Positions 25,224-33,233 of a stretch of DNA of 64,000 nucleotides are shown here, piece after piece. Numbering within the stretch: position 1 is the stretch's first letter; every line of letters begins with the position of its first letter. This DNA comes from Vulcanimicrobiota bacterium. Its GTDB lineage: Bacteria > Vulcanimicrobiota > Xenobia > Xenobiales > JADMJV01. A program made the position numbers and the translations under genes. The DNA lies in NCBI GenBank assembly GCA_019637395.1, contig JAHBVR010000004.1, positions 248,001 through 312,000 of the forward strand, read 5' to 3'. Under the pieces are notes generated by a model. That model was not told the origin of the DNA. It did not search any database and saw only the letters and a list, made by a program, of their open reading frames with translations.

Positions 25224-26399
25224 ATGAACTTCGTATACCTTTCGCCGCATTTTCCCCCCAATTACCAGGACTTCATCCGCGGCCTTCACGAGATCGGAGT
25301 GCGTGTGCTCGGCATCGGGGAGACGCCCTACGAGGAGCTGGGTTCTGCCTTGCAAGGCTGGCTTCATGAGTATTATCGGGTGGATTGCTTGCAGGACTAT
25401 GATCAGGTCTATCGTGCCTTTGGTCATTTTATCAGCCGCCACGGGCGTATCAATCGCGTCGAATCCAACGCGGAGTTCTGGATGGAGACCGATGCCCGGC
25501 TGCGCACTGATTTCAACCTGGACGGTTACCACACGTGCGATATCGAACGGATCAAGCGCAAGTCCGTCATGAAGCAGATTTATCTGGAGGCTGGCGTGCC
25601 GGTAGCCCGAGGGGCGTTGGCCGGCGACCGCAAGGCGGCGCTGGCCCTGGGCAAAAAGGCGGGCTATCCACTGGTGGCCAAGCCGGACCATGGAGTGGGG
25701 GCGGCCGCTACCTATCGTCTCGAAAACGAGCAGCAGCTCAAGCACTTTCTGGACAACCTGCCGGAAGTTGAGTATTTTCTCGAAGAATACCTGTCCGGCC
25801 AGTTGGTGACCTATGACGGTCTGGCCAATCAGGAGGCGGAACCCATCTTCGTGGCCAGCCATCTCTTCAACACGGGCATCATGGAAGTGGTCAACGAGCG
25901 GGTAGACCTTTTTTACTGGTCAGCCCGAGAGATTCCGAATGATTTGGATGGGTTGGGGCGCCGGATCTTGAAAGCTTTCGACGTCCGCAAGCGTTTTTTC
26001 CATTTGGAATTCTTCCGCACCGCCCAAGGGTTGCGAGCTCTGGAGGCCAATCTGCGGGCGCCCGGCGCGTTGACCACGAATATGATGTGCTACGCTAATG
26101 ACATCGATATTTTTCGAGTGTGGGCCGAGGTGGTTTGTGACCGGCGCACCAGCGTGGACTACGCTCGGCCCTACCACGTCGGTTACTACGCGCGTTGGGA
26201 GGAACGCACTTACTTGCATGACCTCGAGGAGCTCAAGCGCCGCTTCCCCGAAGAATTCATGCTGCATCGCGTGAACGAAGAAATTTTCCGTAAGGCTACG
26301 GGGGATCAGGCGTTTGTTCTGCGTAGCCCTGAGATGGACCGGTTGGAGCAAGCCCGCCAGGTCATCTTTGCCTCAGAAAAGGAGAAAGCGCAGGGGTAG
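25224..26399 (+). CDS. ATP-grasp carboxylate-amine ligase-like protein
   Basis: 391 residues. The N-terminal 110 residues form a pre-ATP-grasp domain. The ATP-grasp region follows: KRKSVMKQIYLEAGVPVARG, then GYPLVAKPDHGVGAAATYRL, an EEYLSGQLVTYDGL lid segment and the metal-binding end HLEFFR..LRALEANLRAPG (E-x-N motif). The substrate is not identifiable; such enzymes join a carboxylate to an amine using ATP. It lies 21 nt after the helicase and its last 27 nt overlap the convergent esterase gene. Confidence 0.88.
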   Translation: MNFVYLSPHFPPNYQDFIRGLHEIGVRVLGIGETPYEELGSALQGWLHEYYRVDCLQDYDQVYRAFGHFISRHGRINRVESNAEFWMETDARLRTDFNLDGYHTCDIERIKRKSVMKQIYLEAGVPVARGALAGDRKAALALGKKAGYPLVAKPDHGVGAAATYRLENEQQLKHFLDNLPEVEYFLEEYLSGQLVTYDGLANQEAEPIFVASHLFNTGIMEVVNERVDLFYWSAREIPNDLDGLGRRILKAFDVRKRFFHLEFFRTAQGLRALEANLRAPGALTTNMMCYANDIDIFRVWAEVVCDRRTSVDYARPYHVGYYARWEERTYLHDLEELKRRFPEEFMLHRVNEEIFRKATGDQAFVLRSPEMDRLEQARQVIFASEKEKAQG

Positions 26400-27095
26400 G
26401 TGGACGCGCGAGCGCCAGCTGCCCTCGGAGTGGTCGTGGCCGGGAAAGCTGAGAGTTTCCCAGTCCTTGCCGCGCCGGTAGCCGCGCTGGCGCAAGATTT
26501 CGTCGACTTCTTCTTGATAGGGACGATAGGCGGCGTCGGCCGTTTCGGTACCCCAGTCGAAGTACCAGCGATGACGCCCGGGCGGAATCAGGTTGCGGCG
26601 CAGCCAGTGCACCATTTCGCCGTTGTGCCAGGGCCAATGGGTGGACAGACAGGCGGCCCCCCCAAACTGCTCCGGCAGTTTGCACAATATATAGGCGCTG
26701 ATGATGCCGCCCATGGAGGAGCCTATCAGGAAGTGTTCACTGGGGTCGAGGCTGATGGGAAACTCTTCTTGCAGCTTGGGGCGCAGTTGTTCCGTGAGGA
26801 AGCGCAGGTAGGCGTTGCCCTTGGGACCCGGCGCGTACTCTTGCATACGTTCGGGGGAGTTACCGATGCCCACCACCAGGGTGGAGCGGGCCTGGCCCTT
26901 GTGAATCAGGTTCTGCAGGGTGGTGTGCAGGTCCCAGTCGACACCCGCGAAAGAGGTCTCGGGACGGAACAGGTTTTGCCCATCATGGGCATAGAGAACG
27001 CACAGTGGATAGCTGAGCTGATCGGGTACCCACAGAGTGATGGGCCGAGGGGAGAGTTGGGAAGGTTCCCACCAGCCCCAGTCGATGATAGGCAT
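26373..27095 (-). CDS. Alpha/beta-hydrolase esterase (enterochelin esterase-like)
   Basis: 240 residues, ATG 27095 with an AAAGGAG ribosome-binding site. It has the putative-esterase fold: LCVLYAHDGQNLF, LVVGIGNSPERMQEYAPG, nucleophile Ser127 in GSSMGG (125-130) and a C-terminal His in FPGHDHSEGSW. No signal peptide, so probably cytoplasmic. Convergent with the ATP-grasp gene, sharing a 27-nt tail. Confidence 0.9.
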   Translation of the reverse strand: MPIIDWGWWEPSQLSPRPITLWVPDQLSYPLCVLYAHDGQNLFRPETSFAGVDWDLHTTLQNLIHKGQARSTLVVGIGNSPERMQEYAPGPKGNAYLRFLTEQLRPKLQEEFPISLDPSEHFLIGSSMGGIISAYILCKLPEQFGGAACLSTHWPWHNGEMVHWLRRNLIPPGRHRWYFDWGTETADAAYRPYQEEVDEILRQRGYRRGKDWETLSFPGHDHSEGSWRSRVHLPLRFLLF

Positions 27096-27157
27096 GCGGC
27101 TCCTTTCCGCCCTCTCCCCCGTAGGACCCTGCCGGCGGGGCGAGAAACCTCCGGGAT

Positions 27158-29626
27158 ATGCTCAAAAAATGCGGCCTGCTGGCCCTTCTGACTTTGCCTT
27201 GTTGGGCTCAGACCAACACCACCACTGTCCCGGAACTCAAGCCCTACGATCAGGTCATCACTTCCAAGGCCAGGAGCCAGGGCGGGCTTTTCAAGGTCCA
27301 CCAGGTCGGCGAGAAGTTCTATTACGAGATACCCAAAGGCCAATTGGATCGGGATTTTTTGATGGTGGTAACGATTGCCCGAGGGAAGCCCGGCACGGGG
27401 GATGGCGGCGGCGAGGGGATCGGCCGGCGGGTGGTCCGCTGGCATCGACAGGACCGCCGGGTTTTGCTTCAAGAGCTGGACTATAGTGTGTGGGCTGACC
27501 CCAGGCTGCCTATCGCCCGGGCGGTGGCGGAAGCGAACAACCCGGTGATTCTGGGTTCTTACCTGGTGGAGACGGAAGGCGATCAGAAGGCTCCTGTCAT
27601 CGAGGTCACCAAACTGTTCAATAGTGAGGTCATCGAATTCAGCCCGCGCTACATGTTGGGGGCCAAAGCCTTCGACCAGACCCGCAGCTTTGTTGAGCGC
27701 ATCTCGGCTTACCCGGAAAATATCGAGGTCGAGTCCACCCTGACTTTGACCAACCCGGAAGCCAGCCCCACCTATGTCTACGGGGAGATGGGCCGGGGCA
27801 CGGCCACCGTGCGCATGCACTACAGCATGATCAAGTTGCCCGAGCAGCCCATGAAACCGCGCTTGATCGACAGCCGGGTGGGCTTTTTCGGCACCCGCCA
27901 GATCGACTACGGCACCAACGACCACTTTGTCAAAAAGCAAGAGTATCTGGCGCGCTGGCGTCTGGATAAGAAAGACCCGAGCGCAGCGGTGTCTGAACCG
28001 GTTAAACCTATCGTGTTCTATATTGATCCGGCCACGCCGGCGGCCTGGGTTCCCTATGTCAAGAAAGGCGTGGAACAATGGCAGCCGGCTTTCGAGGAAG
28101 CCGGCTTCAAGAACGCCATCCTGGCTTTGGAGCCGCCCAAAGATGGCAATTGGAGTATTGAGGATGCCCGCTTCAGCACCATCCGCTGGGTGGCCTCGGA
28201 TACTCCCAATGCTTATGGACCGCATATATCCGACCCGCGCACCGGCGAAATTCTGGAAGCGGACATTCATATGTTTCACAATATCTTGGATTTGCAGCGG
28301 CGCTGGTATTTCACCCAGGTGGCTCACCTGGATCCACGCGCTCAGCATTTGCCCATGCCGGATGATTTAATGGGACAGTTGATTGAATTCGTCGTTGCTC
28401 ACGAAGTCGGACACTCTCTGGGATTCCAGCACAATATGCGCGCCAGTTCAACCTACTCGCTGGCCCAGGTGCGCGATCCCATCTGGGTAAAAAAAATGGG
28501 CCATACCCCCAGCATCATGGATTATTCGCGCTTCAATTATGTGGCCCAGCCCGGCGATAAAATTGCTATTACCGATTTAATACCACGGGTAGGAGCGTAT
28601 GATCGATTTGCGGTGCATTGGGGCTATGCTCCGATTCCGGGGGCTCCGACCGCGCAGGCTGAAAAGGCCACTCTGGACCAATGGGCTCGTCAGCAAGACT
28701 CCACGCCCTGGCTGCGCTTTTCCAACCTGGACAGCGGTGGCGCCGATCCTGGCGATCAAACGGAAGCGGTGGGTGATCAGGACCCGGTGGCGGCCACCCG
28801 CCTTGGTCTGAAGAACTTGAGACGCACGGCCGGGTTGCTGTTAGGGGCCACCCAGCAATGGGGCGAGGACTACAGCGAGTTGCGCCACTTCCGCAATGCT
28901 CTTTTCGGTCAGTGGGGTACGGAGTGCAATCATGTGGTGGCGCTGGTGGGCGGCGTGCATAAACAGAACAAACACTTCGGCCAGAGCGGGCCGATCTATA
29001 GCGTGCTTCCTAAAAAACGCCAGCAGGAAGCGGTGGATTTCTTGCTCAAAGAAGTCATGGGCCCGCAGGACTGGTTACTCGATCCGGGCCTGGTGCGCTT
29101 GTTGCAAATGGAGCGCTCCATCGACCAGGTGGCTTTCGTGCAGCGCCGACTGCTCTCCAACCTGTGCAGTTCGCGCCGGCTGAATCGCATGGCCGAGCAG
29201 GGGGTCTATCCGGTCTCGGAGTTGCTGACTACGGTTCGTCACGGTCTCTTTGCCGAGCTGCTCAAAGGCCAACCGGTCTCCCTGCAGCGTCGTATGGTGC
29301 AACGCGCCCTGGCCGATATTTTTATCGATCTCAGCTACTCCAGCGGTGACTCTCGCAATCATGGCCTGCGCCAGATGCGCTTGCTGGAGCAAGAATTAGC
29401 CGCGGCTCGCAAACGCACCAGGGACGAGGACACGCTGGCCCACCTGGACCAGCTGGCCGACGACTTGCATCGCGAACTCGACCCCCGCGCCCACGGCCGG
29501 CGCGGCAGCGCCGGCCAGCACGCCTGGAACTATACCGAACCGGCCGTGCAGAACTGCTGGTTTGACTCGGGTTCTCAGTGGCTACTGCCGGCCGACCAGG
29601 GCGCCGAACTACATACTATTCGGTAA
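27158..29626 (+). CDS. Exported zinc-dependent metalloprotease (metzincin-like)
   Basis: 822 residues with a signal peptide (MLKKCGLLALLTLPCWAQ). The catalytic motif is HEVGHSLGFQH (415-425), an HExxHxxGxxH metzincin site, with MDYSRFNYV as the probable Met-turn. The N-terminal 250 residues and C-terminal 300 residues match the arrangement of large secreted proteases annotated as DUF5117/DUF4953. The role is probably periplasmic or outer-membrane-associated protein degradation. ATG 27158 lies 63 nt from the divergent esterase start. Its end overlaps the next, convergent gene by 11 nt. Confidence 0.92.
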   Translation: MLKKCGLLALLTLPCWAQTNTTTVPELKPYDQVITSKARSQGGLFKVHQVGEKFYYEIPKGQLDRDFLMVVTIARGKPGTGDGGGEGIGRRVVRWHRQDRRVLLQELDYSVWADPRLPIARAVAEANNPVILGSYLVETEGDQKAPVIEVTKLFNSEVIEFSPRYMLGAKAFDQTRSFVERISAYPENIEVESTLTLTNPEASPTYVYGEMGRGTATVRMHYSMIKLPEQPMKPRLIDSRVGFFGTRQIDYGTNDHFVKKQEYLARWRLDKKDPSAAVSEPVKPIVFYIDPATPAAWVPYVKKGVEQWQPAFEEAGFKNAILALEPPKDGNWSIEDARFSTIRWVASDTPNAYGPHISDPRTGEILEADIHMFHNILDLQRRWYFTQVAHLDPRAQHLPMPDDLMGQLIEFVVAHEVGHSLGFQHNMRASSTYSLAQVRDPIWVKKMGHTPSIMDYSRFNYVAQPGDKIAITDLIPRVGAYDRFAVHWGYAPIPGAPTAQAEKATLDQWARQQDSTPWLRFSNLDSGGADPGDQTEAVGDQDPVAATRLGLKNLRRTAGLLLGATQQWGEDYSELRHFRNALFGQWGTECNHVVALVGGVHKQNKHFGQSGPIYSVLPKKRQQEAVDFLLKEVMGPQDWLLDPGLVRLLQMERSIDQVAFVQRRLLSNLCSSRRLNRMAEQGVYPVSELLTTVRHGLFAELLKGQPVSLQRRMVQRALADIFIDLSYSSGDSRNHGLRQMRLLEQELAAARKRTRDEDTLAHLDQLADDLHRELDPRAHGRRGSAGQHAWNYTEPAVQNCWFDSGSQWLLPADQGAELHTIR

Positions 29627-30821
29627 GTAGTGAGCCCAGCACGCGGCGGCGGGCCGTGCGCAGTTGGCGCAAACGATAATTGGCGTGACTGGATTCCCCC
29701 TCCAGGGTGCGCAGATGGTTCTCGTGGTCCAGGATCTGGACTTCGTAGGGGAAGAAGAAGCGCAGCACGGGCTCAGGATTGTCCGCGCTCAGTTTGGAAA
29801 GCAGGGCGGCTAGTTCCTCGTTGGGAATGCGCTCGCTGAGGGCGGCGCGCAGCTCTTGCAAGGCGGAGTATTGCGGATTGGGCACGCGGATCAACTGGCG
29901 GCAGGTGAACTGGATGGAGCGAAAAGTCGAGGACGAGTGGGGGTTCTGGGGTGGATTTTCCTCGCCGCTCGGTTCCGTGGGCCGTTGCAAGGCCGCCCAA
30001 TTGCTCTTGAAGCTGCCGGGCGCGCCCGGGCGCGAAATGGACTCATAAACGTCGCGGAAGCGCTCCAGGTCGATCAGTGTGTTACGGGAGCGTCCGGGCA
30101 TGATGTTGGCAAAAATAGCCAGGTGGTTGCGCCGTATGTATTTCAATACGAGCAGCGCGTCCACTTTGGTGGGGGTGACCAGCTTGACGCCAATGCGGTC
30201 GTAGACGCCCTGGGCCACGTTGTCGGGCTTGTGCAAGAGTTTCAGGATCAGGCTGTCGCGGCTCTTTTCTTCCCGTAACTGGATGTCTTCCAGGGGCACC
30301 GCCAGCAGTCCGGTGCCCAGGTGGAGTTTGCCCTGAGCGTCCTGATGAACGTGCTGGCGATAGCGTTCTAAGATTTGGCTTTGGATCTCCTGGTAAAAGG
30401 GAGAGCGGACGGCGTGGTTGGCGTGGCTGATGGTATGCATGACGCGCAGCAGGGCGCAGGCCCAGGGTTGGAGCGGACCTCCGTGGGAAGCCAGTAGGAG
30501 GATTTCGGTCAGGTCGGTAATCTGTTGCAAATCCTCGGGTAGTCCCACGGCCTGATCTTCTGGGGTAGGGGCGGGACAGAGGACGCGCTCGAGGTATTCG
30601 ATGCCTTCGCGAAATACAGTCCAGGCTTCGTGATGTTCGCTGGGGATGGCCATGTCATAGCCGTAATGAACCAAGAACTGGTATGCTTCGTCACGACTCT
30701 GCAGAGCCAGCCGATTCAGGTCGATGGGAGAGACGCCGTCCAGAAAAGAACGTAAGGTTTCCCAGGAAAAATCGTAGCGGTTGCGTCCCCAACTCAAGCT
30801 CATATAGGGCCTATCTTGCAT
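29616..30821 (-). CDS. Unknown protein with a possible RelA/SpoT-like nucleotidyltransferase segment
   Basis: 401 residues from ATG 30821 behind a G-rich site. The central part contains LREEKSRDSLILKLLHKPDN followed by VYDRIGVKLVTPTKVDALLVLKYI. This resembles the Arg/Lys-Ser...Lys and DIxGxRI strands of the RelA/SpoT synthetase fold, but the match is by eye only. The rest is helical and charged, with a Pro/Ser linker near 285-300. No signal peptide or membrane helix. It is divergent from the strong promoter of the Ro/ubiquitin-like cluster. I do not assign alarmone synthesis without a profile search. Confidence 0.72.
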   Translation of the reverse strand: MQDRPYMSLSWGRNRYDFSWETLRSFLDGVSPIDLNRLALQSRDEAYQFLVHYGYDMAIPSEHHEAWTVFREGIEYLERVLCPAPTPEDQAVGLPEDLQQITDLTEILLLASHGGPLQPWACALLRVMHTISHANHAVRSPFYQEIQSQILERYRQHVHQDAQGKLHLGTGLLAVPLEDIQLREEKSRDSLILKLLHKPDNVAQGVYDRIGVKLVTPTKVDALLVLKYIRRNHLAIFANIMPGRSRNTLIDLERFRDVYESISRPGAPGSFKSNWAALQRPTEPSGEENPPQNPHSSSTFRSIQFTCRQLIRVPNPQYSALQELRAALSERIPNEELAALLSKLSADNPEPVLRFFFPYEVQILDHENHLRTLEGESSHANYRLRQLRTARRRVLGSLLTE

Positions 30822-30862
30822 ACCCACCCCGGGACCCCTTCGAAAAAATTTGCAGTTGTCTG

Positions 30863-30891
30863 TTGACAGAATTACGGAGTCTCCCTATACT
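30863..30891 (+). promoter_or_regulatory. Strong sigma70-type promoter upstream of the Ro/Ub-like cluster
   Basis: TTGACA (30863-30868) and TATACT (30886-30891) are separated by exactly 17 bp. Transcription should start near 30898 and read a 32-residue ORF and then a terminator at 31044-31078. Confidence 0.8.
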
Positions 30892-30924
30892 CGAAAAATC
30901 CCACGACGAAAGGAAGAATATCTA

Positions 30925-31023
30925 ATGCTCGGATTTAGTAATTATCGTCCAACGCATTCGATTGTCGATTGCCCCACCCTATGGGCAATGGGCCAATCCC
31001 TTCGTCGCAGCGGCATAAGTTAG
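30925..31023 (+). CDS. 32-residue leader-type ORF
   Basis: ATG 30925 is preceded by AAAGGAAG about 7 nt upstream and lies 27 nt after the predicted transcription start. It encodes MLGFSNYRPTHSIVDCPTLW plus twelve more residues and ends in TAG at 31021. It is followed within 21 nt by a strong intrinsic terminator. This is the layout of a leader peptide and attenuator, or of a short monocistronic peptide mRNA. There is no obvious run of one regulatory codon, so what would be sensed is unclear. Confidence 0.5.
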   Translation: MLGFSNYRPTHSIVDCPTLWAMGQSLRRSGIS

Positions 31024-31043
31024 CGTTCTACAGCGCTCGCCGA

Positions 31044-31078
31044 AACCCGCTGCTCAGCCAACGACCAGCGGGTTTTTT
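31044..31078 (+). terminator. Intrinsic terminator / possible attenuator before the Ub-like gene
   Basis: AACCCGCTG (31044-31052) pairs perfectly with CAGCGGGTT (31066-31074), with a 13-nt loop and a T6 run to 31078. It lies between the 30863 promoter and the 31139 gene, so it either ends a small RNA of about 180 nt or controls read-through into the cluster. Confidence 0.88.
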
Positions 31079-31138
31079 AATGGGCTCCCTCGGATCCCAC
31101 GGAGTCTCCCGCCGGCTACAGAAAGGAGACCCTCGACT

Positions 31139-31339
31139 GTGTTCCACATTCGTTACGCAGGACGTACCTTCGAAATCAAGCCTAAAGTATTTGAATTGTC
31201 CCTGAAAGCCACCGACCGCGAGATTATGTCTCGGGTCGCTGACTGGCTGGGCATCCCGGAAACCGGCTTGAAGAATTACGTCATCGACCGTCGGCCCAGC
31301 GGCCAGGTGGTCGTTCGCCCTGAAGCCATTTTTGGCTAA
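31139..31339 (+). CDS. Ubiquitin-like beta-grasp protein (putative)
   Basis: 66 residues from a GTG start with an AAAGGAG site closely matching the one before the TROVE gene. The pattern is beta-grasp-like: a beta hairpin (MFHIRYAGRTFEIKP), one helix (TDREIMSRVADWLGIP), then strands ending VVVRPEAIFG. The GIP after the helix sits where ubiquitin has GIP too. The C-terminal residue is Gly, as needed for adenylation by an E1 enzyme, although only one Gly is present rather than two. The size is like ubiquitin and like the small Ub-like proteins of PRTRC and related bacterial cassettes. With an E1-like and a JAMM gene downstream in the same direction, it is the best candidate modifier. Fold assignment is inference. 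Confidence 0.62.
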   Translation: MFHIRYAGRTFEIKPKVFELSLKATDREIMSRVADWLGIPETGLKNYVIDRRPSGQVVVRPEAIFG

Positions 31340-31408
31340 CGGATTCGTAGCATAATTGTCGGGATGGGTCCTCATTTTATGGGGAAATGGGGATCCATTT
31401 CGGCTCAG

Positions 31409-31547
31409 GATCGAAGGGCGCGCCCTGACTGGAAAAGCTTACATACTGCTACTGGTTAGCACCTTTCCTTGGTAAGAAAGACCCCGTAGGTTCGACTCCT
31501 ACTGTGTAACAACAGCTTTTTCGACTTGCGCGAAATTCGATCTTTTT
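31409..31547 (+). ncRNA. Y-RNA-like RNA with a complete tRNA-like module
   Basis: The outer stem is GATCGAA (31409-31415) with TTCGATC (31536-31542), then CGCGC (31419-31423) with GCGCG (31528-31532), then AAAAGC (31433-31438) with GCTTTT (31515-31520). A T5 run follows at 31543. Inside is a tRNA-like cloverleaf. It has a 7-bp acceptor TTACATA/TGTGTAA (31439-31445/31503-31509), a D arm GCTA/TAGC (31448-31451/31457-31460), an anticodon arm CTTTC/GAAAG around TTGGTAA, and a 5-bp T arm GTAGG/CCTAC with loop TTCGACT (31491-31497). The acceptor continues into the long stem and no CCA end exists, so it is not a tRNA. Bacterial Y RNAs near Ro genes are known to carry tRNA-like modules. Confidence 0.8.
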
Positions 31548-31573
31548 CTCCGGCAATCATTCCATTTTGGCTC

Positions 31574-31662
31574 GGTCGGCGTCCCGACCTGGAAAGCTTA
31601 CATACACCCGACTGTAAATCGGGCTTATCGTTTCCAAACGAAGCTCACCCAATGTGCTTTCC
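31574..31662 (+). ncRNA. Second, shorter tRNA-like / Y-RNA-like RNA
   Basis: A hairpin GGTCGG/CCGACC (31574-31579/31584-31589) is followed by a 7-bp outer stem GGAAAGC/GCTTTCC (31591-31597/31656-31662) and ACAT/ATGT (31600-31603/31652-31655). It encloses a perfect anticodon-arm-like hairpin CCCGA-CTGTAAA-TCGGG (31607-31623), identical in form to a tRNA-Tyr arm. A further hairpin CGTT-TCCA-AACG lies at 31629-31640. The D arm and a proper T arm are missing. It shares GCTTACATAC and the preceding GGAAA with the 31409 RNA, so the two are probably paralogous. No terminator follows; it may be processed from the TROVE mRNA leader. Confidence 0.6.
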
Positions 31663-31713
31663 TGACTTACGCTTGGCCTTGCCATTTCTTCGCCCTCTGG
31701 AAAGGAGACTCTC

Positions 31714-33171
31714 ATGTTCGAACGCGATATTCGCCTGGGCCTGATGGATTCGTTGCTGTCGCCGGCCAAGGCGGAATTGTCGGATCTTGTAAAGATCCAC
31801 GCCGATGCTCTCGAGCTCGACGTACATTTTTACGGCCACCTCGCCGCCTGGTTTCATAAGCACGGACGTGTCCGAAGCTTTCGTGAGGTCTTCTGTGCCG
31901 GTCTGTTCGCCAGCCCGCTGCCCGAGCATCGCGAAGCGGGCTGGGTGATCCTCCAGTCTTTGGCCCCTCACCAGGTGGCCAACGTGGTGCGGGCGGCCAA
32001 GCAGCACTTCCACAAGGCTCCGCGCACTTTGCGCAGCGCCGTGGTCGACTTCTTGCGCCAGCGCGAAGCCAACTCGTTTGTCTTCGACCGTGCCGCCGCT
32101 CGTCAAGGTAAGGCTTTGAAAGAGCTCTACGCGGCTCTGCACATCGCCCCCGGCGAGCGCGCGCAGTCGGTGCTTTTTGCTCGCAAACCGCCCGAAGGCT
32201 CGCTGGCGGCCAGGGTCAAGGCCCTGGCCAACAGCACCTCTCCGGCCGAGCAGGCGCTGATGATTCTCGATCTCAAGTTGCCTTTCCCGGTGGCCGTGGG
32301 CGCCGTGCGTCAAATGACGCCGGCCGTGCTGGCCGCTCTGGTGGAGGTGATGACTCCGGCCGAAATCATGAACCACCTCAAGATGCTGGAAGCTCGCGGT
32401 GCTCTCGAACACAAGGAGTTGCGCCAGCGCATTGAGGAGAAGCTGAAAGAAGCCGGAACGGATGCGCGAGTGTCCGATTTGAAGGGCTTGAAGGCCGCCC
32501 GAGCGGTGAAGGATGACAATATTCGTCACCAGGTCGAGGCGGTGGTTCAGCAGCGGGCTTCGGCCCAGGGTCGCATCGTGCGCAGCACGGCCATCCTGGT
32601 GGATAAGTCCAGCTCTTTGACGGTGGCCATCGACGCGGCCATCCAGTTGGGTGCGCTGGTGGGTGGCCTGATGAAGGCCGACCTGCACGTGCTCGTCTTC
32701 GATACCGTGTCGCGCCCCGTCAAGGTGCCCGCCGGTTCGGCTTCCATCGCCGATTGGGAACGCGCTTTCCAGGGAGTGGTGGCCAACGGCGCTACCTCGG
32801 TCGGTTCTCCCGTAGCCTGGCTGCGGGCCAACCGGGTGGAGGTGGAGCAGTTGGTGGTCATCACCGACGAGGAAGAGAACACCGCTCCTTACTTCCACAG
32901 CCAGCTCGAGCTTTACCAGCGCGAGCTGGGCCTAATGCCCGGCGTAGTTTTGCTCAAGGTGGGCCACGCCTCCAATCACTTGGAGCGCCAGCTTCTCCAG
33001 CGGCAGATTGCGTTTGATACTTACCAGTTCACCGGCGACATTTTCTCTCTCGCCAACCTGATTCCGATGTTGACCCGACCGGGCCGTCTGGAACTGTTGA
33101 TGGAGATCCTGTCCACACCGTTGCCGGTGCGCCAGACCAGCCCTGCCGTCAAGAGCAATAGGGCCAGCTGA
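31714..33171 (+). CDS. TROVE-vWA protein, bacterial Ro60 (Rsr) homologue
   Basis: 485 residues, ATG 31714 with an AAAGGAG site. Residues about 1-285 are alpha-helical repeats of a TROVE domain, the ring that binds misfolded RNA and Y RNA in Ro60. Residues about 290-470 are a von Willebrand A domain with an intact MIDAS: DKSSS (Asp297, Ser299, Ser301), Thr361 in GATSVG and Asp385 in ITDEE. Bacterial Ro proteins act in RNA quality control, often with PNPase or the RtcB/RtcA repair genes; neither is here. The two tRNA-like RNAs directly upstream are the expected Y-RNA partners. It is followed by an unknown gene and E1- and JAMM-type genes in the same direction. Confidence 0.9.
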   Translation: MFERDIRLGLMDSLLSPAKAELSDLVKIHADALELDVHFYGHLAAWFHKHGRVRSFREVFCAGLFASPLPEHREAGWVILQSLAPHQVANVVRAAKQHFHKAPRTLRSAVVDFLRQREANSFVFDRAAARQGKALKELYAALHIAPGERAQSVLFARKPPEGSLAARVKALANSTSPAEQALMILDLKLPFPVAVGAVRQMTPAVLAALVEVMTPAEIMNHLKMLEARGALEHKELRQRIEEKLKEAGTDARVSDLKGLKAARAVKDDNIRHQVEAVVQQRASAQGRIVRSTAILVDKSSSLTVAIDAAIQLGALVGGLMKADLHVLVFDTVSRPVKVPAGSASIADWERAFQGVVANGATSVGSPVAWLRANRVEVEQLVVITDEEENTAPYFHSQLELYQRELGLMPGVVLLKVGHASNHLERQLLQRQIAFDTYQFTGDIFSLANLIPMLTRPGRLELLMEILSTPLPVRQTSPAVKSNRAS

Positions 33172-33233
33172 GCTGCAGTCGTCCGAGCGCTAGGGCCGTC
33201 GACTGTCGTCGGCCTCCCTGATTGGAGTAGGAA

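Noticed and set aside
26906-28348. 480-codon minus-strand frame opposite the metalloprotease
   Set aside because: The plus-strand frame has a signal peptide and a complete HExxHxxGxxH site; the minus frame has no domain and starts inside coding sequence.
30683-30925. 80-codon plus ORF ahead of the Ro cluster
   Set aside because: Starts inside the opposite gene and runs through the strong promoter; no ribosome-binding site.
31439-31509. Functional tRNA-Thr (GGT)
   Set aside because: Acceptor continues into flanking stems, no CCA or discriminator end, and an anticodon arm needing a mismatch or 8-nt loop; it fits a tRNA mimic in a Y RNA instead.
31607-31623. Functional tRNA-Tyr (GTA)
   Set aside because: Only the anticodon arm matches; D and T arms and CCA end are missing.
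31645-32898. Minus-strand frame opposite the TROVE gene
   Set aside because: His/Arg/Gly-rich shadow; TROVE and vWA motifs are clear on the plus strand.
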